Source of the DNA: Candidatus Bathyarchaeota archaeon
GTDB lineage: Archaea; Thermoproteota; Bathyarchaeia; Bathyarchaeales; Bathycorpusculaceae
DNA: 64,000 nt
Direction: 5' to 3'
Assembly (NCBI GenBank): GCA_003151735.1
Contig: PLYI01000055.1
Span: forward strand, 124,001-188,000
A program made the translations under genes and the position numbers. The notes beneath the pieces were generated by a model. It was not told the origin of the DNA and searched no databases. It worked only from the letters and a program-made list of their open reading frames with translations. Position 1 is the stretch's first letter; every line of letters starts with the position of its first letter. Shown piece by piece: positions 16,531 to 25,469 of the stretch.

Positions 16531-16899
16531 CTAGGACTGAAGCAGCAAAATCGCTTTGGCTAAATCTCCGCCGCATTCTTGGAGCGCTTCTTTCGCCTTC
16601 TCTAGGCTTCTGCCAGTCTGGTCCGCCACCAATTGCACATCCTCTTCGGAGAACGTTGGCGCAGCAGCGGCCGCGGCAGCTTGGTGCTGAGAGGGTGCTT
16701 GCTCGCTGACTTGTCCGCCGATAACCTGGTACATTTTTTGTCCCTGAACCTGCAGAATCGCCACTTCGGGTTCATCAATAACTATGTCTTTGCTGGCAGT
16801 TCGAATTATGACTTGTTGGACGTCTGCAACGGAATCCATGTTCATGCCCATGCGTTCCATCATGCGTCTCTGCTCTCGGGGATTCATGCGTTTATGCAT
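16531..16899 (-). CDS. nac: nascent polypeptide-associated complex protein (archaeal NAC)
   Basis: The 122-residue ribosome-associated chaperone has the archaeal NAC layout. A basic N-terminal MNPREQRRMMERMGM is followed by the NAC domain (about 25-75) with VIIRTASKDIVIDEPEVAILQVQGQKMYQVIGG. An Ala-rich linker leads to a C-terminal UBA domain (about 83-122) with FSEEDVQLVADQTGRSLEKAKEALQECGGDLAKAI. It binds nascent chains near the ribosomal exit tunnel as a homodimer. Confidence 0.96.
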   Translation of the reverse strand: MHKRMNPREQRRMMERMGMNMDSVADVQQVIIRTASKDIVIDEPEVAILQVQGQKMYQVIGGQVSEQAPSQHQAAAAAAAPTFSEEDVQLVADQTGRSLEKAKEALQECGGDLAKAILLLQS

Positions 16900-17024
16900 A
16901 GAGGTTCACTTCACCAAGTATTCTGCTCTAGAACTTGATATACTTAACTTTCCCAAGCTTTTCTTTTTGACTTTAGTTTAAACAAATAAATGAGAATTCT
17001 TCCTAACTCATCAGTTTTTTATAG

Positions 17025-17579
17025 TTACTTAATCCAGTTCAGGATATTCGGTTTTTTTCTATTTCCTTTTCCTTGCTTTGTTTTTGGATGACCCAAAACA
17101 AATGGCACCAACATGTCATAGTTCTCAGGTACTCCAATCTTCTTGAGAACGTCAGGCTTGCTGTTTAGGAATGAAACGAAACCCATATAGCATGTTCCAA
17201 GCCCAAGGTCACATGCCTTCAAAAACATGTTCTCCGCAGCGAGAACGCTGTCAACTAAGTTCCAGCCAGCCCTTTGTTGGTCTTTTTCTGCACATACCAG
17301 TATAAGCACAGGTGCATTATAGCAGATTAAATCAGCCTCTGATGAGAATTGCCTAGCAAAAGAAGGAAACATAGGCTTGACCAAAACCTTAGTTTCATCA
17401 GAAACGAACTTAATTAATTCTTTATTTTCGATAACTATGAATCTGCAAGGCTCCCTGCTCATGGCCGTTGGAGCCCAAGAACCCGCTTCCAAAACAGCTT
17501 CAATTGTTTCCCTCGAAACAGGCTCATCCGTATAACTTCTAACGCTTCTTCTGCCTTTGATGCAAACATCAAGTTCCAT
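17025..17579 (-). CDS. nitroreductase family protein
   Basis: The 184-residue FMN-dependent oxidoreductase has the family start RRSVRSYTDEPVSRETIEAVLEAGSWAPTAMSREPCRFIVIE, the central IAAENMFLKACDLGLGTCYMGF-type helix and the C-terminal VLGHPKTK. These bind FMN in a domain-swapped dimer and reduce quinones, nitro compounds or related acceptors with NAD(P)H or reduced ferredoxin. The true substrate is unknown. No close partner gene. Confidence 0.93.
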   Translation of the reverse strand: MELDVCIKGRRSVRSYTDEPVSRETIEAVLEAGSWAPTAMSREPCRFIVIENKELIKFVSDETKVLVKPMFPSFARQFSSEADLICYNAPVLILVCAEKDQQRAGWNLVDSVLAAENMFLKACDLGLGTCYMGFVSFLNSKPDVLKKIGVPENYDMLVPFVLGHPKTKQGKGNRKKPNILNWIK

Positions 17580-17788
17580 GGTTCATTCCTCAATATTTAG
17601 TACCACCTTGGTATTTATCGCTAATGTTAAATAATGCACTACTAAGCGTTTAGCAATTGGCGAAGTCATTCTCTTTGATGTATACCCAAGTGTAAGCACA
17701 ATCATTAAGCAACCAACGTAAGCATTAGCGGTTAATCGATGGGAAAAAATCAAGAAGTTCAAAGGATATTCGCTCGCGTCAACTAGAA

Positions 17789-18713
17789 GTGTTTTGCAGT
17801 TCAATTCTTTTACTTGTACCCGTTGGAAACTATCCCGAAGGTCTGGCTTATGATTCCGCCAAGCATGAAATCTTCGAAACCGATTCAGGCTCCTTCGCTA
17901 CTCCCACCATGAGGGTCATATCGGATAGCACTAATAATGTAAGTGCAACCATGCTTATTGGAGATGGGGGAACCATAGCTTATGATTCGGGCAAGGGCGA
18001 GATATTCGTAACCGATGGACTTGAAAACAACTCTATTGCAGTTATATCGGATAGTAACAAATACCGTTATTGCGTCAATTCCTATTGGGAGCACACCGAG
18101 AAGTTTAGCTTACGATTCTGCTATGGGTGAAGTGTTTGTGACTAGCTTTAGCGGCAATAGCGTTTCCGTTATATCAGACAGCACAAACGCTGTGATTGCA
18201 ACCATACCAGTAGGAAATGACCTCAACAGTTTAGTTTACGATTCTGCCAAAGGCGAAATATTAGTTACCAATGATGGGTCAAACACGGTTTCTGTCATAT
18301 CGGATAAGAATAACACAGTGATTGCATCCATACCTGTAGGCGACTACCCTAACGGTATAGCTTATGATTCTGCCAAAGGAGAAATCTTCGTAGCCAATGG
18401 TAACAGCAACACGACCTCAGTCATATCTGACAGTACTAATACCGTGATTGCAACTGTACCCATGGTAGACTACCCTAACGGCGTAGCTTATGATTCTGCC
18501 AAAGGAGAAATCTTCGTAACCAATTCAGCTGTCAACCTTGTAACTCATTATATTAGCAACACGGTTACAGTAATATCGGATGCCGCAATTTTGACAACTC
18601 CAACCCCTACAGTTCCAGAGTTATCATAGTTAGTAGTCATACCTTTGCTTGTTGGTATACTCTCAGCTGCTGTGGTACTTAGGCATCGAAAGGCCGCTTC
18701 ATTGAGTAAGTAG
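17789..18713 (+). pseudogene. YVTN/YncE-type beta-propeller surface protein, decayed
   Basis: Blade repeats of 42 residues (126 bases) recur, with DSAKGEIFVTN and VISDSTNTVIATIPVG in each; DNA copies at 18361 and 18487 are nearly identical. The frame beginning at 17789 runs until an extra A at about 18056, after which the frame from 18015 takes over. It stops with TAG at 18627, yet the same frame continues into a membrane anchor (LVVIPLLVGILSAAVVLRHRK) up to 18713. There is also no signal peptide, so the 5' end is missing. One frameshift, one stop and a truncation mark it as a pseudogene of a surface-anchored propeller. Confidence 0.85.
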
Positions 18714-18749
18714 CTTTAAACTAAAATCAAAACGAAAAGCTTGACAAAC

Positions 18750-19217
18750 TTAACTTTCCTGGGCACCGTGTCTAACCTTAACAGCTACACCAGTTTTGAA
18801 AGCAACAATTTCTTGGCTTGAAAGGGTAGTACGCCCAACAGCTATAACTTGCCCATCCTCATCGAGTGCAATAACCTCGTCTTTAGCGCCAACTTCCGCA
18901 TCAACCTTAACAACGTGAACAGCAAAAACGTCGCCTCCAGCAGCAATAAACTTTGAAACTTCGTTTTGCACTGTAACGAAGCATTTGGCAAAGGGCGTGT
19001 TGTGTGCCATAAAAACGGCGGCTTTGAGGCTTAACGAAAGCAACCCGTCTGTGGGACGTAAAGTAGCGAGTCGTTCGCCGTTTAGGTTAATGTAGCGTAT
19101 TCTGCCTGTTCTTGGTGAATACTGGATTTCGATGTTATCGGGAAACAGCTGTGCACCTACGCCTTTTCCGAATTGGTAGTCAGCAATACTTCTAACTTTA
19201 GCCAAGTTGTTCTCCAT
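18750..19217 (-). CDS. PUA domain protein (archaeosine transglycosylase-like C-terminal domains)
   Basis: The 155-residue protein has an N-terminal KVRSIADYQFGKGVGAQLFPDNIEIQYSPRTGRIRYINLNGERLATLRPTDGLLSLS and a C-terminal PUA domain (about 75-150) with VHVVKVDAEVGAKDEVIALDEDGQVIAVGRTTLSSQEI. This pairing resembles the C2-PUA region of archaeal tRNA-guanine transglycosylase, without the catalytic barrel. It is expected to bind RNA. Divergent from MBF1, with an 80-base shared promoter gap. Confidence 0.85.
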   Translation of the reverse strand: MENNLAKVRSIADYQFGKGVGAQLFPDNIEIQYSPRTGRIRYINLNGERLATLRPTDGLLSLSLKAAVFMAHNTPFAKCFVTVQNEVSKFIAAGGDVFAVHVVKVDAEVGAKDEVIALDEDGQVIAVGRTTLSSQEIVAFKTGVAVKVRHGAQES

Positions 19218-19298
19218 GCGTCATCATCGTTTGGGATGTGTTGTTTCGACAAGTATAAACATTACAAGATTATAAACACAGTGAAAGGTGAATGTTTC

Positions 19299-19862
19299 TT
19301 GAGATGTGAAGTTTGCGGACGCAAAATCCATGATGAACCAGTAATGGCCGTTATCGAAGGAGCCAAATTAACAGTATGTCTGGAATGTTCTAAACATGGA
19401 AAAGTAATTCTGCACGAAGTAGCAGATTTCCCTGCTCCACAGAAAACGGCATCAACCCCTCACCAATCCTCGTCTTCAACTAAATCAACCATGCATCTAC
19501 CAGTCATTATGAAAAAGCCACCGGTCGCTCAAGTGCAGTTAACCACAGAACTCATCGAAGGCTCGGCTGGCAAGATTAGAGTTGCAAGAGAAAAGCTCGG
19601 ATTAAGCCATGAAGATTTAGGCAAAAAAATCAATGAAAAAGCCTCGTTGCTAAGACACATTGAAACTGGCAAAGTGGCGCCAAACAACCAGTTAGCCAGC
19701 AAACTGGAGCATGCCCTAAGAATCCAGTTGATGGTTCCAGTTGCAGACGAAAAATCCAACGCTCAGGTGTATAAGGCGGCAAATGAAGAGATGACTTTAG
19801 GGGACCTCGTCGAGTTTAAGGAGAAAAGCGGGGAGGCACCCACGAAACGAAAGCCATCATAG
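19299..19862 (+). CDS. multiprotein bridging factor 1 (MBF1), archaeal
   Basis: The 187-residue DNA/ribosome-associated factor has an N-terminal zinc ribbon (RCEVCGRKIHDEP at 2-14 and CLECSKHG near 30), a Ser/Thr-rich linker and a C-terminal helix-turn-helix (about 95-150: IRVAREKLGLSHEDLGKKINEKASLLRHIETGK). I chose the TTG at 19299 because AAAGGTGA lies seven bases upstream; longer frames run into the divergent gene. MBF1 bridges activators and TBP in eukaryotes, and archaeal copies also contact the small ribosomal subunit. Confidence 0.93.
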   Translation: MRCEVCGRKIHDEPVMAVIEGAKLTVCLECSKHGKVILHEVADFPAPQKTASTPHQSSSSTKSTMHLPVIMKKPPVAQVQLTTELIEGSAGKIRVAREKLGLSHEDLGKKINEKASLLRHIETGKVAPNNQLASKLEHALRIQLMVPVADEKSNAQVYKAANEEMTLGDLVEFKEKSGEAPTKRKPS

Positions 19863-21115
19863 CTCAGCGTAGGCTGAACCGTGAACCCTCAACTCTGGAT
19901 GAACTTAAAGCGTTAGCGCAAGCTGCTGGATACACTGTTGTCGGCACCATGGAGCAGACTAGGCCGCCTGACTCACGCTACCAAATTGGCGCTGGCAAAG
20001 TCGAAGAACTCGCCCGAATGGTCCAAGAAACAGGCGCCACAAAAGTAATTTTTGACAATGTACTCCGTACAACACAGGTCTACAACCTCGCAAAAGCAAC
20101 CAAAGTCGAAGTCATCGACCGATTCCAACTTATCCTAGAAATCTTCACCAAACGAGCCACCACAACCGAAGCACAACTGCAAATCCAACTTGCAATGGTA
20201 CGGCATGAACTAAAGCATGCAAGAGAAAAAGTAAGATTATCCAAAGGCAGCGAGCAGCCAGGTTTCATGGGTCTTGGCGCTTACGAAGCTGATGTTTACA
20301 GAGACGCTATAAAACGGCAGGTTCAAACTATCCTTAAAAAACTCGAAAGAGTCCGGGAGAAAAGGGTTCTTCAGAGGGAAAGAAGGACGGAGCTTGGTTT
20401 TCTCACTGTTTCGCTTGCAGGATACACGAATTCTGGAAAAAGCTCCCTCTTCAATGCATTAACAGAAGACACGGTTGAAGTGGACAATGCCTTATTCACT
20501 ACGCTTTCAACAACGACGCGTATGGTGGAGTTTTCAAACCGCAAGTTCCTCATAACCGACACCGTGGGCTTCATCGACCGCTTACCCATCTCGCTAATCG
20601 AAGCTTTCCATTCAACACTTGAAGAAACAATTTTCTCGGACCTGATAATAATACTGCTAGACCTAAACGAGCCCTTGGAAACAATAGAGAGGAAAAACAA
20701 CGTTTGCTTAGACACCATCGAACGGCTTGGAGCATGTGCTATACCTACTATAACTGCATTAAACAAAATCGACAAACTAACGGTTGAGGAAAGTTCGCAA
20801 AAACTCGAAGCCCTAAAGGAGAAAGTAAAGAACCCAGTCCTCGTTTCTGCAAAGTGCAAAATTAACCTTGACGAGCTGCGTAAACAAATTCTGCGAATCC
20901 TCGAAAACTATCAGCAAGCCCAGTTTTCCGTTCCCCTAACCGGTAAGGCGATGCCGTTTATCTCGTGGGTTCACGGGAAAACCCACATTGAAAAAGAAAC
21001 CTTCACAAACGAGACAATTGAGGTGGTTTTTGAATCTGCCCCAGCTTTGATTGAGCAAGTAAAAAGGAAAGTGGAAGAATTAAATGGAAAATTCCAACTC
21101 GTCCCCACAGCCTAA
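19847..21115 (+). CDS. hflX: GTPase HflX
   Basis: HflX is a ribosome-binding GTPase that splits stalled ribosomes. G1 is GYTNSGKSSLFNAL, G3 is DTVGFIDRLP and G4 is NKID; the N-terminal HflX domain has YQIGAGKVEEL and the linker is GSEQPGFMGLGAYEADVYRDAI. The first ATG in frame is at 19949, but conserved family sequence KAIIAQRRLNREPSTLDELKALAQAAGYTVVGT begins before it at 19850, just inside the MBF1 stop. No ATG, GTG or TTG exists between the in-frame TAA at 19817 and this sequence; ACG at 19847 is the codon where Met is expected, with GGGGAGG upstream. A conservative start is 19949. Confidence 0.9.
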   Translation, partial: TKAIIAQRRLNREPSTLDELKALAQAAGYTVVGTMEQTRPPDSRYQIGAGKVEELARMVQETGATKVIFDNVLRTTQVYNLAKATKVEVIDRFQLILEIFTKRATTTEAQLQIQLAMVRHELKHAREKVRLSKGSEQPGFMGLGAYEADVYRDAIKRQVQTILKKLERVREKRVLQRERRTELGFLTVSLAGYTNSGKSSLFNALTEDTVEVDNALFTTLSTTTRMVEFSNRKFLITDTVGFIDRLPISLIEAFHSTLEETIFSDLIIILLDLNEPLETIERKNNVCLDTIERLGACAIPTITALNKIDKLTVEESSQKLEALKEKVKNPVLVSAKCKINLDELRKQILRILENYQQAQFSVPLTGKAMPFISWVHGKTHIEKETFTNETIEVVFESAPALIEQVKRKVEELNGKFQLVPTA

Positions 21116-21662
21116 TGCGGCGCCCCAGATTTTTGTGCTGCGTTGGGGACACAGACCACAACGAGACGTACGGTTAACCACACACGTCGCTTTGACTGCT
21201 CGGGCTCTCTGTGCTTCAGGATTCATACTTTCCGATGTACAAGACCCACATATACAAGAAACTGTGGTAAAAATCACCAAAGCTTGGGGAGGAAACTTTT
21301 ATTTTGAAATGGGAACGCCTTGGAAAAGAGTTGTCCGCGAGTGGAAAGCTAAAGGCGGCATCGTGGTGCATTTAACGGCTTACGGGGAGAACATTCAAGC
21401 AAGCGATGTAATGGGCAGAATTAAAGCAGTTAACAAGGATGTAATTCTTCTAGTGGGCAGCCAGAAGGTTCCTGGCGAATTTTATTCGAGCGAAGTCTCA
21501 GATTTCAACGTGGCGGTCGGGAATCAGCCGCATTCAGAATGCTCGTCGCTTGCCATTTTCTTAGACCGCTACTTTGAAGGCAAAGAACTCGCTAAACCCT
21601 TTGAGAAAGCCAAAATCGAGATTGTTCCCAAAGAACGGGGCAAGTTAATTAAAACTACTTGA
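21084..21662 (+). CDS. trm56: tRNA (cytidine(56)-2'-O)-methyltransferase
   Basis: The 192-residue SPOUT-fold enzyme methylates the 2'-O of C56 in the T-loop of archaeal tRNAs using SAM. Markers are LRWGHRPQRDVRLTTHVALTARAL at about 20-43 and the C-terminal knot VGSQKVPGEFYSSEVSDFNVAVGNQPHSECSSLAIFLDR. The ATG at 21084 overlaps the HflX end by 32 bases, so the two are translationally coupled. Trm56 is archaea-specific. Confidence 0.95.
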   Translation: MENSNSSPQPNAAPQIFVLRWGHRPQRDVRLTTHVALTARALCASGFILSDVQDPHIQETVVKITKAWGGNFYFEMGTPWKRVVREWKAKGGIVVHLTAYGENIQASDVMGRIKAVNKDVILLVGSQKVPGEFYSSEVSDFNVAVGNQPHSECSSLAIFLDRYFEGKELAKPFEKAKIEIVPKERGKLIKTT

Positions 21663-21739
21663 ATTTTCCTTAATGTTTTGGGAAGGGTTTTATTCCAGCA
21701 TGTTCCAATATTATGGGTATTAAAAAGGAATATTAGAGT

Positions 21740-22252
21740 ATGTTATCGACTATTGATGATTCGACCTTAACCAAAGTAGCTTTGGCGTTAGGTGGAGAAG
21801 AAGCAGTACTACTTATCGCTCACCTCAAAGGCGTGGAAGAGATAACGGACGATGAAATCGCGAATAAAACGGGCATCCGCCTCAATTCAGTCCGTAAAAT
21901 CCTCTACAAACTCTACGATCACTCTCTGGTAAGCCTCAGAAGGACACGAGACCCGAAAACTGGATGGTTTATTTTTCACTGGAAACTTCAACCCGATCAG
22001 CTGGAAGGCTTTATTTTAAGTCAGAAAAGACGTGTTTTAGAAAAACTCAATGTCAGATTAGAATACGAAAGAAACCATGACTTCTACTACTGTGACAGCG
22101 CCGAATGTAAACGGGTTCCATTTGAAGAAGCCGTTGAACTAGTTTTCCACTGTTCCACATGTGGCAAAAACCTAGTGCATTTTGCAAACGAACGAATGAT
22201 AAATAAGCTTTCAGAGAAAGTTGAGATCTTAAGGAAGGAACTGGGTGAGTAG
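21740..22252 (+). CDS. tfe: transcription factor E (TFE alpha)
   Basis: The 170-residue protein is the archaeal counterpart of TFIIE-alpha and stabilises the open promoter complex. The N-terminal winged helix (about 1-90) has LLIAHLKGVEEITDDEIANKTGIRLNSVRKILYKLYDHSLVS. The C-terminal zinc ribbon (about 112-145) has Cys at YYCDSAEC and FHCSTCGK. A TATA-like element upstream (21706-21735) marks a fresh promoter. It overlaps the following HD gene by eight bases. Confidence 0.96.
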   Translation: MLSTIDDSTLTKVALALGGEEAVLLIAHLKGVEEITDDEIANKTGIRLNSVRKILYKLYDHSLVSLRRTRDPKTGWFIFHWKLQPDQLEGFILSQKRRVLEKLNVRLEYERNHDFYYCDSAECKRVPFEEAVELVFHCSTCGKNLVHFANERMINKLSEKVEILRKELGE

Positions 22253-22775
22253 CAGGCTTCCGAATAGGGAGCAAGCAATCGAACTCCTCCGCAAGAACAA
22301 CTGTCCACCTCAAGTCATCAGCCACTGTATAGCCGTAGCAGACTTAGCTTTGGAAACCGCAGTCAAACTCGAAAAGAAAGGACTGAAGATTAATGTTGAA
22401 TTAGTTGAGGCAGGTGCACTTTTGCATGATCTTGGCCGCTCAAAAAACCACACCGTCAACCACGCCATTATAGGAGCACAAATCGCACAATCAATTGGGT
22501 TGCCAGACTCGATGATTAAGATAATTAAGCGGCATGTGGGCGCGGGAATAACAGAAAAAGAAGCGCAGTTGATCGGTTGGCCAAAAGACATCTACAGTCC
22601 GCAAACTCTGGAAGAAAAAGTTGTTTCCTACGCAGACAAACTGATTGACCAAGGGAAAATAGTTCCGATTGAAACTGAAATTAGTCGGCTTCAAAAAGAA
22701 AATAAGTGCGAAGCTGCAGAAAGAGTTAGAAGGCTGCATGTAGAAATAACCTGTTTACTTGGCAACAAACCATGA
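22245..22775 (+). CDS. HDIG-domain phosphohydrolase
   Basis: The 176-residue HD-superfamily protein has the metal ligands HC(IAVADL), LLHDLGR and NHAIIGAQIAQ in order, followed by a helix with HVGAGIT. It belongs to the archaeal TIGR00295-type HDIG proteins, which are thought to hydrolyse phosphate esters or cyclic nucleotides. The GTG start lies inside the tfe gene and overlaps it by eight bases, so it is coupled to TFE. Substrate unknown. Confidence 0.88.
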   Translation: MSSRLPNREQAIELLRKNNCPPQVISHCIAVADLALETAVKLEKKGLKINVELVEAGALLHDLGRSKNHTVNHAIIGAQIAQSIGLPDSMIKIIKRHVGAGITEKEAQLIGWPKDIYSPQTLEEKVVSYADKLIDQGKIVPIETEISRLQKENKCEAAERVRRLHVEITCLLGNKP

Positions 22776-23554
22776 CCACACTAACCCTATTAGTTAAAGC
22801 TTCGAATCTTGGGCAAGTCAAACAGATAGATGAATTACTTAAGGCTCAGTTTGCAGAGTTAGACGTTGAAGTAAAAGTTTTAACCAGTTCAACTAACAGG
22901 TGGGTTCAGGTTTCGCTTTCAGGCGAAGACGAAGCCATAGCCGCAAGCTACATCAACAAAAAAATAGGCACATGCCCCACCAACCTTGAAAACGCAAAAA
23001 ACTCCCACATCCTGAAAGGGTATATCTACAAAATTGACCTCAACAAACAAGAGTTGATTGTTGATGTTGGGATTTTTGAGCCTAAAATAGTTCTGGCAAC
23101 TGTGCCGTTGGCTTGTTTGCAGGCGCAGCTTGTGGATGGCAGAAAGGCAGATTTAAAGAAAATCTCTGAAATCTACGGTTTAGCTGAACGTTCCCCGTTG
23201 AGCATTAAGCCTCTTTCTTCAGTCGGTGAGGAAGGCGAAGTATTGCAGGCAGAGTTATCGGCGGAGCAAGTTGATCAGCTTCATACATGGCAGCAATCGC
23301 TTCTGGACAGACTAATCATTCTGGGCGCTTCAGAAGAGATGATTGAGAATGTTCTTGAGCGGACGCGGCTGAACCGAGACGTAATCGATATAGAGACCTT
23401 GGGGATGTTTGAGCATGCCGTGACATGTAAGCTTGGGACTAATGCAGCGGGGTTGGTTGGGATAATGGGCAGGTATCTCAGGAATTCGGTGTTTGTGGTT
23501 TTTAACGCCAAGAAGAGTCTTGATTTACTGAGTGACAATACATTAACCTTATAA
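22772..23554 (+). CDS. DUF2110 family archaeal protein
   Basis: The 260-residue protein starts on an ATGA overlap with the HD gene. Its N-terminal domain (about 1-75) is a short alpha/beta fold; the middle has KGYIYKIDLNKQELIVDVGIFEPKIVLATVPLACLQAQL, resembling an OB/RNA-binding barrel; the C-terminal half has LIILGASEEMIENVLERTRLNRDVIDIETLGMFEHAVTCKLGTNAAGLV. I associate this pattern with the archaea-specific DUF2110 family found near tfe, from memory. The S1-like middle strand pattern and neighbours suggest an RNA-related role. Confidence 0.72.
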   Translation: MTTLTLLVKASNLGQVKQIDELLKAQFAELDVEVKVLTSSTNRWVQVSLSGEDEAIAASYINKKIGTCPTNLENAKNSHILKGYIYKIDLNKQELIVDVGIFEPKIVLATVPLACLQAQLVDGRKADLKKISEIYGLAERSPLSIKPLSSVGEEGEVLQAELSAEQVDQLHTWQQSLLDRLIILGASEEMIENVLERTRLNRDVIDIETLGMFEHAVTCKLGTNAAGLVGIMGRYLRNSVFVVFNAKKSLDLLSDNTLTL

Positions 23555-23602
23555 TAACGTACATAAATAATTAAACTCGAATGAAAGGGGAGAGGGGCTA
23601 AT

Positions 23603-23758
23603 ATGAGCCAAAATGACGAGAAAAGAAAATACAGAATAGACATAGGAGCCTATGGAAGCATAGGAATTGAAGCGCCAACAAAAGAAGAATGCTTAGAACT
23701 ATTCAAAGAAGTCACAAGAACAAAACGTGACCAAAGAATAGATGAAGCAATAAGATAA
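23603..23758 (+). CDS. small hypothetical protein
   Basis: A 51-residue charged protein (starts MSQNDEKRKYRIDIGAYGSIGIEAPTKEEC). A strong purine stretch, GGGGAGAGGGG, ends five bases before the ATG. The short beta-hairpin then helix layout is compact, but I recognise no family. Confidence 0.55.
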   Translation: MSQNDEKRKYRIDIGAYGSIGIEAPTKEECLELFKEVTRTKRDQRIDEAIR

Positions 23759-23827
23759 ACAATCAACATACGCTTCCACATTCACCTAATACAACTTCAG
23801 GGACGAACTGAAGGCTAAATCGCGGTT

Positions 23828-23989
23828 TTATAGGACATCATGTTCCTCTTTGCAGTGCGACTCGTAATCTTTACGGGTACTGTAAACTGCTTGGTCTATA
23901 GGGCACCTGAATTTTTGGTCATCAGTCATTTCAGGTTCAGGCACTGTAACTCTTGGCTCTGTTCTTTTCAGATTCGATTCATTAGACAA
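23828..23989 (-). CDS. small C/H-rich protein, possible zinc finger
   Basis: A 53-residue frame from a TTG at 23989, preceded by the strong site GGAGGTGA. Residues 29-50 contain C29, C46, H45 and H50 (RCPIDQAVYSTRKDYESHC..EEH), close to a zinc-finger spacing (C-x16-C-x3-H with extra His). The first 22 residues are acidic and disordered. It is divergent from the propeller gene at 24170. Confidence 0.5.
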   Translation of the reverse strand: MSNESNLKRTEPRVTVPEPEMTDDQKFRCPIDQAVYSTRKDYESHCKEEHDVL

Positions 23990-24169
23990 ACATTTTCACC
24001 TCCAATTGAAGGTTGCTGACAATTGTTATTCTTGCGGCTGGAATGGTTATTAAAAATATGTGACTGCATCCACGCAACAACCAAAATTAAAAAACCTAAA
24101 ACCCTAATATCTCAGGGACAATACATAAGTACAAAAAAAGACTATTCACATAAATACAAGGTTGTTAGT

Positions 24170-25438
24170 ATGAATAAATTTTATGTTGCATTAACCTTAG
24201 CAATCTTATGCCTATCAATTGCATTATCTCTCTCATTTACCGTTAACGCTCAGCAAGCAGAATCCTGGCCAATGTTCCACAAAGACCCAGCGCACACTGG
24301 CTACTCAACTGCCACAGGCCCCAGCACAAACCAAACCCTCTGGACCTTTAAAACAAACGGGTGGGTACTGTCTTCCCCAGCAGTCGCCAACAACGTGCTC
24401 TATTTTACTTCCTCTGACAAAGGATACTTCGGCACCTCAAACAACAACATCTATGCGGTAAATGCCAAAGATGGAACAAAAATCTGGAACTATTCAGTCA
24501 GCGCAAAAATTTATACTTCCCCCGCAGTTGCGGACGGAATGGTTTTCTTTGGGTCAGATGACCACGCTATTTACGCATTAAACGCCACAACAGGCGCTTA
24601 CCTTTGGAAGTGCATAACCGACGGTCAAGCAGAAGGCGTACCAACTGTTTCAGGCGGAATCCTGTATGCAGGTTCAAACGACGGCAAACTGTACGCTTTT
24701 AACGATGCTCTTGGCATGCCGATATGGAACTTTACCACAGGCGGCTACGTCACCTCAGGCCCTGCAGTATCAAACGGCGTAGTGTATTTCGGTTCATACG
24801 ACCATAATGTTTACGCCTTAGATGCTTTAACAGGCGCTAAAAAATGGAGTTTCACAACAGGTAGCGTTGTGGCATCTTCTCCGGTTGTAGCGGATGGCAA
24901 AGTTTACGTCGGTAGCTTTGACAACAAAACTTACGCCTTAAACGCTGACACTGGCGCTTTAATCTGGAATGTCACAACTGGCTACGACCAGTGCGTTCAG
25001 GCTTCTCCCGCGTTCGCTAACGGCGTAATCTACACAGGCGGCGCCTTCGACCACAAAGTCTACGCTCTGGATGCCACAACTGGCGCAACAAAATGGAGCT
25101 ACACAGCTGACGCAGGAATAACTTCTGCTCCAGCAATAGTAGGCAACACCGTTTACGTATCTTCCACTTTAGCTAACAAAACGTACGCTCTTAATTCACA
25201 GAATGGCAACTTAGTCTGGAGCTACCAAACAGGCGATAACCTTTACTCATCACCCGCGGTAGTCAATGGAGTGGCATACTTTGGCTCGTACGACGGCAAC
25301 CTCTACGCCATTGGGCAATCTTCAAGCCAGGTACCCGAAATACCCAGTTCCTTCACCAACTACATAATCGCCGTAATAGCTGTTGCATTAATAATAGTCG
25401 CTGTCGCAGTGACAATGCTTAGAAAACGAAACAAATAG
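24170..25438 (+). CDS. secreted, membrane-anchored PQQ-type beta-propeller protein
   Basis: The 422-residue protein has a signal peptide (about 1-25, ending VNA-QQ), about eight PQQ-like blades with the recurring YALNATTGAYLWK / SSPAVANGVVYFGSYDHNVYALDALTGAKKWSF units, and a C-terminal transmembrane helix followed by MLRKRNK. Such proteins sit on the outside of archaeal cells. The first mature residues WPMFHKDPAHTGYS are shared with the gene at 29481. I prefer the ATG at 24170 over upstream frame extension because the signal peptide begins there. No PQQ-dehydrogenase catalytic residues are evident, so a binding or scaffolding role is more likely. Confidence 0.9.
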   Translation: MNKFYVALTLAILCLSIALSLSFTVNAQQAESWPMFHKDPAHTGYSTATGPSTNQTLWTFKTNGWVLSSPAVANNVLYFTSSDKGYFGTSNNNIYAVNAKDGTKIWNYSVSAKIYTSPAVADGMVFFGSDDHAIYALNATTGAYLWKCITDGQAEGVPTVSGGILYAGSNDGKLYAFNDALGMPIWNFTTGGYVTSGPAVSNGVVYFGSYDHNVYALDALTGAKKWSFTTGSVVASSPVVADGKVYVGSFDNKTYALNADTGALIWNVTTGYDQCVQASPAFANGVIYTGGAFDHKVYALDATTGATKWSYTADAGITSAPAIVGNTVYVSSTLANKTYALNSQNGNLVWSYQTGDNLYSSPAVVNGVAYFGSYDGNLYAIGQSSSQVPEIPSSFTNYIIAVIAVALIIVAVAVTMLRKRNK

Positions 25439-25469
25439 TTTCTAAAAAATCTCTCAATTTCTTTTGTTT

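Noticed and set aside
18361-18520. CRISPR-like repeats
   Set aside because: The 126-base periodic copies are in frame and encode propeller blades; there are no spacers.
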